The notes below the pieces were generated by a model that saw only the letters and a program-made list of their open reading frames with translations, was not told where the DNA came from and made no database searches. From Chitinophagales bacterium (GTDB taxonomy: Bacteria; Bacteroidota; Bacteroidia; Chitinophagales; Chitinophagaceae): a DNA stretch of 64,000 nucleotides. Positions 1-8,455 of the stretch are shown piece after piece. A program made the translations under genes and the position numbers. Each line of letters begins with the position of its first letter. Positions within the stretch are counted from its first letter, which is position 1. The DNA lies in contig JAFLBI010000001.1 of the NCBI GenBank assembly GCA_017303835.1, positions 682,001-746,000 of the forward strand. The letters run 5' to 3'.

Positions 1-46
1 TTGCACCGTTCATTATAAAGCCATATACATGGCAATGCATACTACT

Positions 47-54
47 TAGCTTTG
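47..54 (+). promoter_or_regulatory. Candidate -7 box (TAGCTTTG) for the first receptor gene
   Basis: TAGCTTTG matches the Bacteroidota -7 consensus TAnnTTTG. It predicts a transcription start near 59-61, which would put the in-frame ATG at 57 outside the message and favours the ATG at 87 as the start. No clear -33 TTTG is visible. Confidence 0.45.
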
Positions 55-86
55 CTATGGATTCAACAAACACTAAAACAACACTT

Positions 87-2528
87 ATGAAGACAATATT
101 GACAAAACTGCTGCTCTTAGCCGGATTCTCGGTTCCGGTAGTAGCCATGAGCCAAACGGTTCAGGGAAAAGTAAGTACCAATCAAAAACCTGCAGAATCT
201 GCTTCTGTGGGCTTACTCCGTGCAAAAGATTCTTCCGTGGCCAAACTAGCGGTTACCGATAAGAATGGCGACTATCTCTTCGAAAAAGTAAATGCCGGTA
301 AATACCTGCTTACTGTGCAGCTGGTAGGTCATGAAAAACAGTATTCTCCCGTTTTTGATCTAGCAGCAGGAGCCAATTATACAGCGCCGGTTTTTGCGTT
401 AAAACCCTTGAGCAAAGATCTGGCTGGAGTAACCGTGAGCTCACGCAAACCCATGATTGAGCAAAAAATTGACAGAACAATCGTGAACGTAGAGAACTCT
501 GTAACCAGTGCAGGTAGCAATGCTTTAGAAGTGTTAGAGAAATCACCAGGTGTGAGTGTAGATAAGGATGGTAATATTAGCTTGAAAGGCAAAGCCGGCG
601 TCATGGTATTTATTGATGGCAGACCAACTTATTTATCTGGTCAGGATCTGACGAATATGCTGCGCAATATGCAAAGTAATCAGGTTGAACTCTTGGAGCT
701 TATGACCAATCCGCCCGCAAAATATGATGCTGCAGGTAATGCAGGTGTGATCAATATCAAAACAAAAAAGACCAAGGTTTTTGGCTTTAATGGTAGTGCG
801 AGTGTTGGGTATACGCAAGCTGTTTATAACAGATTCAATGAAAGCCTGAATCTGAACTATCGTAAAAACAAAGTGAATCTCTTTGGTAACCTGAGCCATA
901 ATTACCGCAATAATTTTCAGGTATTGGAAATCAATAGAAAGTTCTTCGATAATACGACCAAGGATGTATTGTCACTGTTTACACAATCCACAAGAATGCG
1001 TAATCAGGGTAATTCATACAATGGTAAACTGGGGATGGATTATTTCGCAGGAAAGAATACCACTTTCGGTATCGTGGTGAATGGATTCATCAATCCTGGA
1101 GAGTTCCGCAGCAGCAGTGTGATTGATATTGCTAATCCATCCAATGTGTTGCAACGTCAGACCGTATCTGGAAATATGAGTGAGCAGGAATGGAAACATT
1201 TTGGTACTAATTTGAATTTCCGTCACGTATTGGATACAACCGGTAAAGAAATCACTGCTGATTTGGATTATCTCCGTTACGATGCTACCAATACACAAGA
1301 ATTGATCAATAGCTATTTCAATAATGTGGGTGTACCCATCTTCAGACCAGATACTTTGCTGGGTAATTTGCCACAACAGATCAAAATTTATTCTGCGAAA
1401 GTTGATTATGTGCAGCCCATGAAAAAAGGTGCCAAGCTGGAAGCTGGTTTGAAAACCAGTTTTGTACAAACTGATGCCAATGCCATTTACGATACAGTAT
1501 TAAACGGTCAATTGCGCAGAGATGTAGGCAGAAGTAATCACTTTGTATATGAAGAACAGATTCATGCTGCTTATGTCAACTATTCAAAGCAGTTAAGTCC
1601 TAAGTGGAGTGGTCAGTTGGGTTTACGTCTTGAGCAAACTGTAGCAAAAGGGCAGCAATTAACAACTGGTGAAACGTTTACCCGTGACTATGCACAGCTT
1701 TTCCCAACCGTGTATGTACAATACACTGCGAATAAGAAAAACAGTTTTGTATTGAATTATGGCCGCCGTATCCGCAGACCTGATTATGAAAGCCTGAACC
1801 CATTTGTAGAGTTTCTAGACAGATATACATATGAGAAGGGTAATCCTTATCTGCGTCCACAATTCAGTCATAATGTTGAATTAAGTCACACCTTCATGGG
1901 CTTCTTAACAACTACACTGAATTATACCAATACAACAGATATCATTCAGCAGGTTTTGGAGCAGCATTCAGATAAAAATGAAACATTCGTAAAGCAGGCC
2001 AATATTGCATCACAGCGTCAGTATGGTATTTCAGTAAATGCGTTTAATCAGTATACCAAATGGTGGAGTGGCAATATCTATGTGAATGTTTACAATAATG
2101 AGTTTAAGGGTATCATCAACAATGATTATGTGACTATTGGCAATACAACAGCGATGGTTAATGTGTCTCAGCAATTTAAGTTCAATAAAACCTGGAGTGG
2201 TGAGTTGAGTGGTTTTTACAGATCAGAAGGTATTGAAGGTGTGTTCAGAATTGGTGGTTTTGGTATGGTGAATGCTGGTGTATCCAAGCAGGTGATGAAA
2301 GGAAAGGGTAGTGTTCGATTGAATGTGCGTGATATCTTCTGGAGTCAACGTATCAATGGTAAGAGTCGCTTTGGAACAATTGATGCCAACTTTCATCAAT
2401 ACAACGATAGCCGTTTTGTGAATCTTTCATTCACCTATCGCTTTAGCAAAGGAAAGGTTGGTAACACACAGCGTAAGCGTGGTGGTGCATCAGATGAACA
2501 AAGCAGGGTAAGTATTGGGAATAATTAA
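87..2528 (+). CDS. TonB-dependent receptor-like outer membrane beta-barrel protein
   Basis: Outer-membrane transporter-like protein of 813 residues from the ATG at 87. This start gives a clean signal peptide (MKTILTKLLLLAGF...) ending near AMSQT. Order: signal peptide; a carboxypeptidase-D-regulatory-like beta domain (about residues 24-105); a plug-like domain (about 110-230, with FIDGRPTYLSG and NPPAKYDAAGNAGVINIKT); then a long beta-barrel rich in aromatic and Asn residues, as in the OMP_b-brl_3 group. The tail after the last barrel strand is basic and polar (KVGNTQRKRGG), which is unusual because such barrels normally end on an aromatic residue. Substrate cannot be read from the sequence. 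No SusD-like partner follows; a terminator and an unrelated gene do. An in-frame ATG at 57 is disfavoured by the promoter box. Confidence 0.85.
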   Translation: MKTILTKLLLLAGFSVPVVAMSQTVQGKVSTNQKPAESASVGLLRAKDSSVAKLAVTDKNGDYLFEKVNAGKYLLTVQLVGHEKQYSPVFDLAAGANYTAPVFALKPLSKDLAGVTVSSRKPMIEQKIDRTIVNVENSVTSAGSNALEVLEKSPGVSVDKDGNISLKGKAGVMVFIDGRPTYLSGQDLTNMLRNMQSNQVELLELMTNPPAKYDAAGNAGVINIKTKKTKVFGFNGSASVGYTQAVYNRFNESLNLNYRKNKVNLFGNLSHNYRNNFQVLEINRKFFDNTTKDVLSLFTQSTRMRNQGNSYNGKLGMDYFAGKNTTFGIVVNGFINPGEFRSSSVIDIANPSNVLQRQTVSGNMSEQEWKHFGTNLNFRHVLDTTGKEITADLDYLRYDATNTQELINSYFNNVGVPIFRPDTLLGNLPQQIKIYSAKVDYVQPMKKGAKLEAGLKTSFVQTDANAIYDTVLNGQLRRDVGRSNHFVYEEQIHAAYVNYSKQLSPKWSGQLGLRLEQTVAKGQQLTTGETFTRDYAQLFPTVYVQYTANKKNSFVLNYGRRIRRPDYESLNPFVEFLDRYTYEKGNPYLRPQFSHNVELSHTFMGFLTTTLNYTNTTDIIQQVLEQHSDKNETFVKQANIASQRQYGISVNAFNQYTKWWSGNIYVNVYNNEFKGIINNDYVTIGNTTAMVNVSQQFKFNKTWSGELSGFYRSEGIEGVFRIGGFGMVNAGVSKQVMKGKGSVRLNVRDIFWSQRINGKSRFGTIDANFHQYNDSRFVNLSFTYRFSKGKVGNTQRKRGGASDEQSRVSIGNN

Positions 2529-2648
2529 TGCATCTACTAACATAAGCTTAACACCGTTCATACAAAAACACTTTGCTTATAGCAAAACAGAACAGACATT
2601 TGCATTATCAACTTAGTTTTTTTCTCATGTGCATTATATAGGAAAGCG

Positions 2649-2678
2649 GCCCCGATGTCTATCGGGGCTTTTTCTTTT
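2649..2678 (+). terminator. Rho-independent terminator after the receptor gene
   Basis: Perfect 8-bp stem GCCCCGAT / ATCGGGGC with a GTCT loop, followed by TTTTTCTTTT. It lies 120 bp after the receptor stop, and its T-tract runs straight into the next gene's -7 box. Confidence 0.85.
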
Positions 2679-2685
2679 ACCTTTG
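2678..2685 (+). promoter_or_regulatory. Candidate -7 box (TACCTTTG) for yajQ
   Basis: Perfect TAnnTTTG match, 14 nt before the ATG at 2700. It begins on the last T of the upstream terminator tract, so termination and initiation are directly abutted. Confidence 0.5.
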
Positions 2686-2699
2686 CCAAAATTCCATTT

Positions 2700-3191
2700 A
2701 TGCCTTCATTTGATATTGCCAGCAAGGTTGACCTGCAAACCCTGGATAATGCCATCAATACGGTAAAAAAAGAAATCGCCAACCGCTTCGATTTCCGGGA
2801 TTCTCCTGTGTCCATTGAACTGGATAAAAAGAATTATCTGGTTAAGCTGGAAGTGGAGAGTGATATGAAGATGAAGCAAGTAATCGATGTATTGATCAGC
2901 AGGGCCATGAAACAGGGAATCGATGCGGCGGCATTCAATTTTGATAAAGATGCTTTCCCCAGTGGCAAAGTGGTGAAAAAAGAAGTGCCTGTTCGTAATG
3001 GACTGGCTCAGGATGATGCAAAGAAAATCGTCAAGCTGATCAAGGACAGTGGCCTAAAAGTGCAAGCAGCCATTATGGACGATATTGTACGTGTTACAGG
3101 TAAGAAAATCGATGATTTACAAGAAGTTATCGCAAAATGTAATGGTGCAAACCTGGGCCTGCCGCTGCAATATGTGAACATGAAGAGCTGA
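2700..3191 (+). CDS. yajQ: YajQ family nucleotide-binding protein
   Basis: Small cytoplasmic protein of 163 residues, the usual YajQ length. It starts MPSFDIASKVDLQTLDNAI and carries the family's two ferredoxin-like halves, ending with NLGLPLQYVNM. Members bind nucleotides and in some bacteria c-di-GMP; the role in Bacteroidota is not settled. The start at 2700 matches family N-termini; a 15-residue upstream extension would run through the terminator hairpin and is rejected. It is a single-gene unit with its own promoter box. Confidence 0.9.
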   Translation: MPSFDIASKVDLQTLDNAINTVKKEIANRFDFRDSPVSIELDKKNYLVKLEVESDMKMKQVIDVLISRAMKQGIDAAAFNFDKDAFPSGKVVKKEVPVRNGLAQDDAKKIVKLIKDSGLKVQAAIMDDIVRVTGKKIDDLQEVIAKCNGANLGLPLQYVNMKS

Positions 3192-3215
3192 TAAAGCCTT
3201 GAAAATCTGCATTTT

Positions 3216-3247
3216 TTTGGTTGTCAGCCTGCAAAATCCTACTTTTG
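3216..3247 (+). promoter_or_regulatory. Bacteroidota-type promoter (-33 TTTG, -7 TACTTTTG) for rpmE2
   Basis: TTTG at 3216-3219 and TACTTTTG at 3240-3247, separated by 20 nt. Both elements match the Bacteroidota sigma-ABfr consensus. The predicted 5' leader to the ATG at 3305 is about 50 nt. Confidence 0.65.
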
Positions 3248-3304
3248 CCATCCAAAAATTTTATAACAGTACGGCAAAACCCGTGCGACCTTAAAAAATT
3301 CATT

Positions 3305-3556
3305 ATGAAGCAAGGTATCCATCCAGAAAGTTATCGTTTCGTTGTCTTCAAAGACATGAGTAACGGTCATGCATTTTTGAGCCGTTCTACTGCAAATACT
3401 AAAGAAACCATTCAGTGGGAAGATGGCAATGAGTATCCATTGGTAAAATTGGAAATCTCCAGCACATCACACCCTTTCTATACTGGTAAGAACATGCTGG
3501 TAGATACAGCAGGTCGTATCGACAAGTTCAAGAAGCGTTACGAGAAGAAGAAGTAA
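3305..3556 (+). CDS. rpmE2: 50S ribosomal protein L31, type B
   Basis: Structural protein of the large ribosomal subunit, 83 residues. It starts [17 protein letters not shown] and has the L31 type B features [11 protein letters not shown] and [11 protein letters not shown] with a basic tail ([10 protein letters not shown]). There are no Cys pairs, so it is the zinc-independent form (C-) that in other bacteria can replace zinc-binding L31. The ATG at 3305 follows the promoter by about 50 nt. It stands alone between a promoter and a terminator. No Zur-like operator is obvious. Confidence 0.95.
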   Translation: MKQGIHPESYRFVVFKDMSNGHAFLSRSTANTKETIQWEDGNEYPLVKLEISSTSHPFYTGKNMLVDTAGRIDKFKKRYEKKK

Positions 3557-3575
3557 TTCCTTCAAGAGATATAGT

Positions 3576-3609
3576 ATCCCTCCGCAAAATGCGGGGGGAT
3601 TTTTGTTTA
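3576..3609 (+). terminator. Rho-independent terminator after rpmE2
   Basis: Stem ATCCCTCCGC / GCGGGGGGAT (one G-U pair) with loop AAAAT, followed by TTTTTGTTT. Confidence 0.85.
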
Positions 3610-3630
3610 TTTGATGATAAATCCCGCATT

Positions 3631-4365
3631 ATGAAACTGGACATATTGGCTTTTGGTGTACACCCGGATGATGTTGAGTTGGGCTGTGCCGGTACATTGA
3701 TGGCTGCAAAGGCTGAAGGGAAAAAAATTGGCGTGATTGATCTTACTGGTGGTGAACTGGGTACAAGGGGAACTATTGAAACCAGAAAAGTGGAAGCTGC
3801 CAATGCTGCCAAAATCATGGGACTTGATGTTCGGGAGAATTTGGGTATGGCTGATGGCTTTTTTCAGAATGATGAAGCACACCAGCGTTTGGTGATTACT
3901 GCCATCCGCAAATACCAACCAGAACTTGTTTTGTGTAATGCGCCTGAAGACAGACACCCTGATCATGGCAGAAGTGCCAAGCTTGTCTCTGATGCTGCTT
4001 TCTTATCAGGATTGAGGAAGATTATTACGCATGATCATGCAGGCCAGATTCAGGAAGCCTGGCGCCCCAAATATGTGTTTCATTATATACAAGATCGTTT
4101 TATTCAACCCTCATTTGTGGTTGATATTTCTGCGCATTATGAGCAAAAGTTACAGGCAGTTCTTGCGTATACAACGCAGTTCAACGCAGTTGATGATCAG
4201 GGTGAGCCGCAAACCTATATTTCCTCACCTCAGTTCTTAGATTCTGTGCGTGCCCGTGCATTAATGCTTGGAAAACGTATTGGTGTTGAATACGCAGAAG
4301 GCTTTATTTCTGAAAAAGTTTTGGGCATCAGCAGTTTTGATGCATTTATTCAAAACGTAACTTAA
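3631..4365 (+). CDS. bshB1: Bacillithiol biosynthesis deacetylase BshB1
   Basis: Zinc-dependent PIG-L/LmbE family deacetylase of 244 residues. In bacillithiol synthesis it removes the acetyl group of GlcNAc-malate. Visible motifs are the metal-binding HPDDVELGCAGTL near residue 10 and RHPDHGRSAKLV near residue 112. The N-terminus from the ATG at 3631 is the standard one; a longer frame would run back through the rpmE2 terminator. Neither bshA nor bshC is in the window, so it is unlinked from the other pathway genes. It is convergent with the methyltransferase gene, 3 bp away. Confidence 0.9.
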   Translation: MKLDILAFGVHPDDVELGCAGTLMAAKAEGKKIGVIDLTGGELGTRGTIETRKVEAANAAKIMGLDVRENLGMADGFFQNDEAHQRLVITAIRKYQPELVLCNAPEDRHPDHGRSAKLVSDAAFLSGLRKIITHDHAGQIQEAWRPKYVFHYIQDRFIQPSFVVDISAHYEQKLQAVLAYTTQFNAVDDQGEPQTYISSPQFLDSVRARALMLGKRIGVEYAEGFISEKVLGISSFDAFIQNVT

Positions 4366-4368
4366 GTA

Positions 4369-4965
4369 TTAGCTTTTGGGTGCACTAATCAATCCAAAAA
4401 CTTCGGCATTTTTCCTTGGCTGTATTGAATTGTAACAGGGCGTGAAATCTACTCTTTCAAAATAGCGGCTAAACAGAGTTGTATAATCACGTACATCACC
4501 ACCAAATGGTGGGCCGCCCTCAAATTCACGGTTAAACCAGACGCCAGCAATTTTTCCACCCGGCTTCAGTAATGATGCCATTTTTTTGGCATAAGCTTCT
4601 CTTAAATCTGGTAATAAGGCGCAGAAAAAAGTTTGCTCAATAATTCTGTCAAATTGCCTATCCAAGTCAAAGAAATCCATACAGATAATCTGTAATCCTT
4701 TGTCTAACCATTGTGCGTGATTTTTTTGCAATCTCTCTGTAACAACGGTTGAAATATCCACGATGGTTACATTGGTAAACCCTTGTTCCATCAGATAAAT
4801 TGCTTCATAGCTGTTACCACCACCTGGAATGAGTATGGATAGATCTTTATTGGTTAACTGATCAAAGTAGGTTTTCAGTGGGTCAGCCACATGACCAATA
4901 TCCCAGCCTGTATAACCGCTTTCATATCGTTCATCCCAGTAGGATTGATCCAGCTTAGTTACCAT
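4369..4965 (-). CDS. TPMT-like SAM-dependent methyltransferase
   Basis: Class I SAM methyltransferase of 198 residues. It has the thiopurine methyltransferase group pattern: YWDERYESGYTGWDIG at the N-terminus, then the glycine-rich SAM loop LIPGGGNSYEAIYL, then acidic TIVDIS. It may methylate S, Se or Te compounds or another small molecule; the substrate is not predictable. The ATG at 4965 is preferred over one at 5049 because it begins with the family's conserved segment; it overlaps the upstream peptidase gene by 11 bp, so the two are probably translated together. Confidence 0.8.
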   Translation of the reverse strand: MVTKLDQSYWDERYESGYTGWDIGHVADPLKTYFDQLTNKDLSILIPGGGNSYEAIYLMEQGFTNVTIVDISTVVTERLQKNHAQWLDKGLQIICMDFFDLDRQFDRIIEQTFFCALLPDLREAYAKKMASLLKPGGKIAGVWFNREFEGGPPFGGDVRDYTTLFSRYFERVDFTPCYNSIQPRKNAEVFGLISAPKS

Positions 4966-6295
4966 GCGTATTGCGTTTTCTGGGAATGAGGTGCAGATTG
5001 GTTTGTCGGCCTCCGATATAACGGAATCCCTTTTCATCAAAATAGCCATCTTGTTCCAGCATGATGCGTATTTTCTTTTTCCATTCAGGGATCATGTACT
5101 CAGAATTTAACTCAATAGAATAAGCAGTTCTATAATGCATGGGAAAATCACCGCTACCCGGAACACCTTTTTGTTGATCCCACATGCCAATCGTTGGGCC
5201 GGATGCATGACCGTGAAAACCGATAGGGTGGGTATAGATACTGGCAGTAATATTCTCTTTAGCACATTGTTGCAATGCTTCTTTTAATATTTGGTTACCT
5301 GTTTTGCCTGCAGCGAACTGGTTGGTTAAAATATCTTGTACACGGTTGGATTGGGCAAATGCTCTTTTGATAGATTCAGGCACATCTTTTTCTCCTGGAA
5401 GTAGCACATAAGCGTGTTCCTGTATATCTGTATTCAAGCGCAGATAAGTGATGCCTATGTCAACATGGAGCAGATCGCCGGGGCGTATCACATCATCTTT
5501 TGGTCTATTGCTAAAAGCACGCAGGTGTTCAAAATTTTCAGGGTCATTGCGCTGTACGGCAACAGAAGGATGAAACCAAGTATCTAATCCTAAATTGCGG
5601 ATGCGCTGACGAAACCACCAAACCAGATCATCAGTTGTGGTAATGCCGGGCATAATTACTTTCTCTGAGAAGCCCTCATCAATAATTTGGTGTGTGAACT
5701 GAATCAATTGAGGATAGAGCATCATTTCACGCTCTGTTCTAGTTTCTAACCAACGAACTGCCAATTTCTCTGCAGAAACAACTTTAGCCTGTTGCTCCTT
5801 GGATAGTTTCTCCATAAACTCTTTCTGCTCAGTATACGTGAGTCCATCTGCATGTCCATAATCAGTAGAATAATTCAGTGCAATTTTTTGTGGATTTCTT
5901 TGCTGAATGATTTGTACCAATGCATCCCATTGGTTAGGATATTTTTCAATATCCCATGCTGCTTTGATATGCTCGCCTACATTATAACGAGCAATAGCCA
6001 GCTTTTCAAAATTGCCTGTGCCAGCATTATTATAGAACACCAATATCGTACGTCTTCTTGCAGATAGCCAGGTAGATGGCAGGAAGGTTTTAATTACAGG
6101 ATCTTCATTGTATTCTCTGGAAATGATGACCCACATATCAATTTTTTCTTCCTGCATGAGTTTTGGCAGGAGCTGGTTGATGCGTTCACCAAGTAGTTCA
6201 TCAACAACGCGACTTTGTTCTCTTACACTGAGGATTTGTTGTGCATGTGTAGTAGCTGCTAACATCAACATTGCAGCAATAAAAAATTTTCTCAT
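4955..6295 (-). CDS. Secreted aminopeptidase P family (M24) metallopeptidase
   Basis: Exported M24-fold peptidase of 446 residues with a signal peptide (MRKFFIAAMLMLAATTHAQ). The N-terminal half is a creatinase/prolidase-like domain. The catalytic half shows the metal ligands in HVDIGITYLRLNTDIQ (two Asp), the conserved His in GFHGHASGPTIG, and Glu in YSIELNSE. The family cleaves Xaa-Pro bonds using two metal ions, probably in the periplasm here. First gene of a two-gene unit with the methyltransferase (11-bp overlap). Confidence 0.85.
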   Translation of the reverse strand: MRKFFIAAMLMLAATTHAQQILSVREQSRVVDELLGERINQLLPKLMQEEKIDMWVIISREYNEDPVIKTFLPSTWLSARRRTILVFYNNAGTGNFEKLAIARYNVGEHIKAAWDIEKYPNQWDALVQIIQQRNPQKIALNYSTDYGHADGLTYTEQKEFMEKLSKEQQAKVVSAEKLAVRWLETRTEREMMLYPQLIQFTHQIIDEGFSEKVIMPGITTTDDLVWWFRQRIRNLGLDTWFHPSVAVQRNDPENFEHLRAFSNRPKDDVIRPGDLLHVDIGITYLRLNTDIQEHAYVLLPGEKDVPESIKRAFAQSNRVQDILTNQFAAGKTGNQILKEALQQCAKENITASIYTHPIGFHGHASGPTIGMWDQQKGVPGSGDFPMHYRTAYSIELNSEYMIPEWKKKIRIMLEQDGYFDEKGFRYIGGRQTNLHLIPRKRNTHGN

Positions 6296-6468
6296 GGAAG
6301 AAGTTTGTTCTTAAAGATAGGGGGAAATAAAATGTGCCGGCTTGATTCCGGCACATTCCACACTGTCCTAAACAACCTGTCTGTTATGAAAAGAAACTAT
6401 TAACAGGTAACAGCGTAATGCTGTGGTGTAAAATTCAGCTAGAACAGCGGCCTTAACAATGATGTTTG

Positions 6469-7086
6469 TCATTGTTGTTGATATTGTTGTGTAATATATT
6501 CCTGATGGGGAATCATAAACTGAATAAGTGTATCCAGATCGATGCCGGCTCTCGCACAAGCATCTGCCACATCTTCACGGGAAACTCCGGCTGCAAATGT
6601 TTTGTCCTTCAATCTTTTTTTGACACCTTTTACATCCATGCCTGCATAGCCTCCAGGACGCATGAGTGAGTAAGCATGCAAAAAGCCCGATAGTTCATCG
6701 AATGCGTAGAGCATCTTATCCAAATCAGTTACCGGCTCCACGCCAAAATGGGCAGGACCATGGCTTGCAATGGCGTGAATCAATTCCGGATCTATCTGAC
6801 GGTTTTCCAATTCTTCGATAATCTTACTGCAGTGCAGATCAGGCCATTGATCCCAGTCGGCATCATGCAGCAAACCGGCCATTTCCCATTTCCATTGTGT
6901 TTGCGCATCGGCATCCAATTTTTCTTTGGCCCAGGCACGTAATAAATAACCTACCTGACGCATGTGTAATTGCAGCCTGGGATTTGGTACCCAACTCAGC
7001 AATAAGGATTCTGCTTCCTCTCGGCTGAGTAGTCTGCCCAGATTAGCTGGATTTCCGAATGTTTGCCTGTTCAATAACATTGACAT
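6469..7086 (-). CDS. HD domain phosphohydrolase-like protein
   Basis: Protein of 205 residues with an HD core: an early His in QLHMRQVGYLL (about 41), GLLHDADWD (about 71-79, the HD pair), then a conserved helix with ASHGPAHFG and LYAFDELSGFL. This pattern matches small bacterial HD hydrolases that handle nucleotides or phosphomonoesters; no substrate is assigned. The second Met (MLLNRQ) is an equally possible start. It is divergent from the acyl-CoA dehydrogenase gene. The 173 bp after its stop hold nothing clear. Confidence 0.75.
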   Translation of the reverse strand: MSMLLNRQTFGNPANLGRLLSREEAESLLLSWVPNPRLQLHMRQVGYLLRAWAKEKLDADAQTQWKWEMAGLLHDADWDQWPDLHCSKIIEELENRQIDPELIHAIASHGPAHFGVEPVTDLDKMLYAFDELSGFLHAYSLMRPGGYAGMDVKGVKKRLKDKTFAAGVSREDVADACARAGIDLDTLIQFMIPHQEYITQQYQQQ

Positions 7087-7183
7087 AACATATTGATTAT
7101 CTGATCAGTAAATTGCCTTTGTCGAATATCCGTTATTTCCTCAAAAAAAAGCCCTGATTTTATTTACCTAACACTTGTTAGCT

Positions 7184-7191
7184 TATTTTTG
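7184..7191 (+). promoter_or_regulatory. Candidate -7 box (TATTTTTG) for acyl-CoA dehydrogenase
   Basis: Perfect TAnnTTTG match, 19 nt before the ATG at 7211. Only a weak T-rich -33 region precedes it. Confidence 0.5.
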
Positions 7192-7210
7192 CGCACTGAA
7201 AATAACGATT

Positions 7211-8365
7211 ATGCATTTCCAACTTACTGAAGAACAAATGATGATCCAAAAAGCTGCCCGTGATTTTGCGCAGCAGGAATGTTTGCCCGGTGTTATTGAA
7301 CGCGATGAAAAGCAGCAATTCCCAAAAGAGCAGGTAATGAAGCTGGCAGATCTGGGTTTCATGGGTATGATGGTAGATCCCAAATACGGTGGAAGTGGAT
7401 TGGATACCATGAGCTATGTATTGGCGATGGAAGAAATTTCTAAAGTGGATGCGAGTACCAGCGTATGTATGAGTGTGAACAATAGTTTGGTAAGCTGGGG
7501 GTTAGAAGCATTTGGTTCTGAAGAACAAAAACAACAATACCTCACGCCAATTGCCCAGGGCAAGAAAGATGGCGAATTATATATTGGTGCGTTTTTACTC
7601 AGTGAACCTGAAGCTGGTAGTGACGCTACTTCACAGCGCACTACTGCTGAAGATAAAGGCGATTATTATCTGCTTAATGGTACTAAGAACTGGATTACAA
7701 ACGGTTCATCGGCTTCTGTTTATCTGGTGATGGCGCAAACCGATGCTGCTAAAGGCAGTAAGGGGATTAACTGCTTGATTGTAGAAAAGAATTGGCCCGG
7801 CGTTACAGTTGCAGCCAAAGAAAATAAAATGGGTATCCGTGGTAGCGATACACATACCATCATGTTTACTGATGTAAAAGTGCCTAAGGCTAACCGTATT
7901 GGTGAAGATGGCTTTGGTTTCAAATTTGCCATGAAAACACTTGCCGGTGGTCGTATTGGCATTGCTGCCCAGGCTTTGGGTATCGCCAGTGGAGCTTATG
8001 AACTGGCATTGGCTTATAGCAAGCAGCGTAAAGCTTTTGGTAAGGAAATTATGCATCATCAGGCCATTGCCTTCAAATTGGCAGATATGGCTACACGTAT
8101 TGAATGTGCTCGTTTGCTTTGCCTGAAAGCTGCATGGGAAAAGGATAATGGTATTGACTATACCTTGAGCTCTTCAATGGCTAAGGTATTTGCATCAGAA
8201 ACTGCCATGTGGGTAGCCACAGAAGCTGTTCAAATTCATGGTGGTTATGGATTTGTGAAAGAGTACCATGTGGAGCGTCTCATGCGCGATGCAAAGATTA
8301 CCCAGATTTATGAGGGTACTTCTGAAGTACAGCGTATCGTTATTTCCAGAAGCATCTTACAATAA
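7211..8365 (+). CDS. Acyl-CoA dehydrogenase, short/branched-chain type
   Basis: FAD enzyme of 384 residues that introduces the alpha-beta double bond in acyl-CoA. It starts MHFQLTEEQMMIQ and has the two family signatures: GAFLLSEPEAGSDATSQRT (about 125-145) and QIHGGYGFVKEYHVERLMRDAKI (about 340-362). The catalytic Glu lies in QIYEGTSEVQR near 367. Length and motifs fit butyryl-CoA or branched-chain acyl-CoA dehydrogenases. With HMG-CoA lyase and methylmalonyl-CoA mutase in the same window, a branched-chain amino acid role is plausible but not shown. It is monocistronic, with a promoter box before and a strong terminator after. Confidence 0.92.
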   Translation: MHFQLTEEQMMIQKAARDFAQQECLPGVIERDEKQQFPKEQVMKLADLGFMGMMVDPKYGGSGLDTMSYVLAMEEISKVDASTSVCMSVNNSLVSWGLEAFGSEEQKQQYLTPIAQGKKDGELYIGAFLLSEPEAGSDATSQRTTAEDKGDYYLLNGTKNWITNGSSASVYLVMAQTDAAKGSKGINCLIVEKNWPGVTVAAKENKMGIRGSDTHTIMFTDVKVPKANRIGEDGFGFKFAMKTLAGGRIGIAAQALGIASGAYELALAYSKQRKAFGKEIMHHQAIAFKLADMATRIECARLLCLKAAWEKDNGIDYTLSSSMAKVFASETAMWVATEAVQIHGGYGFVKEYHVERLMRDAKITQIYEGTSEVQRIVISRSILQ

Positions 8366-8386
8366 TTATAAGTTACTATACTTTTG

Positions 8387-8420
8387 AAAGCATGCAAGCT
8401 AGTCTTGCATGCTTTTTTTC
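8387..8420 (+). terminator. Rho-independent terminator after acyl-CoA dehydrogenase
   Basis: Perfect 12-bp stem AAAGCATGCAAG / CTTGCATGCTTT, loop CTAGT, then further T residues. Confidence 0.9.
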
Positions 8421-8455
8421 TTAGTGCAAGAGGTAAGTGTGTATTTTCGTCATCT

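Noticed and set aside
57-86. Upstream ATG at 57 as start of the receptor gene
   Set aside because: It precedes the predicted transcription start and adds polar residues before a normal signal peptide that begins at 87.
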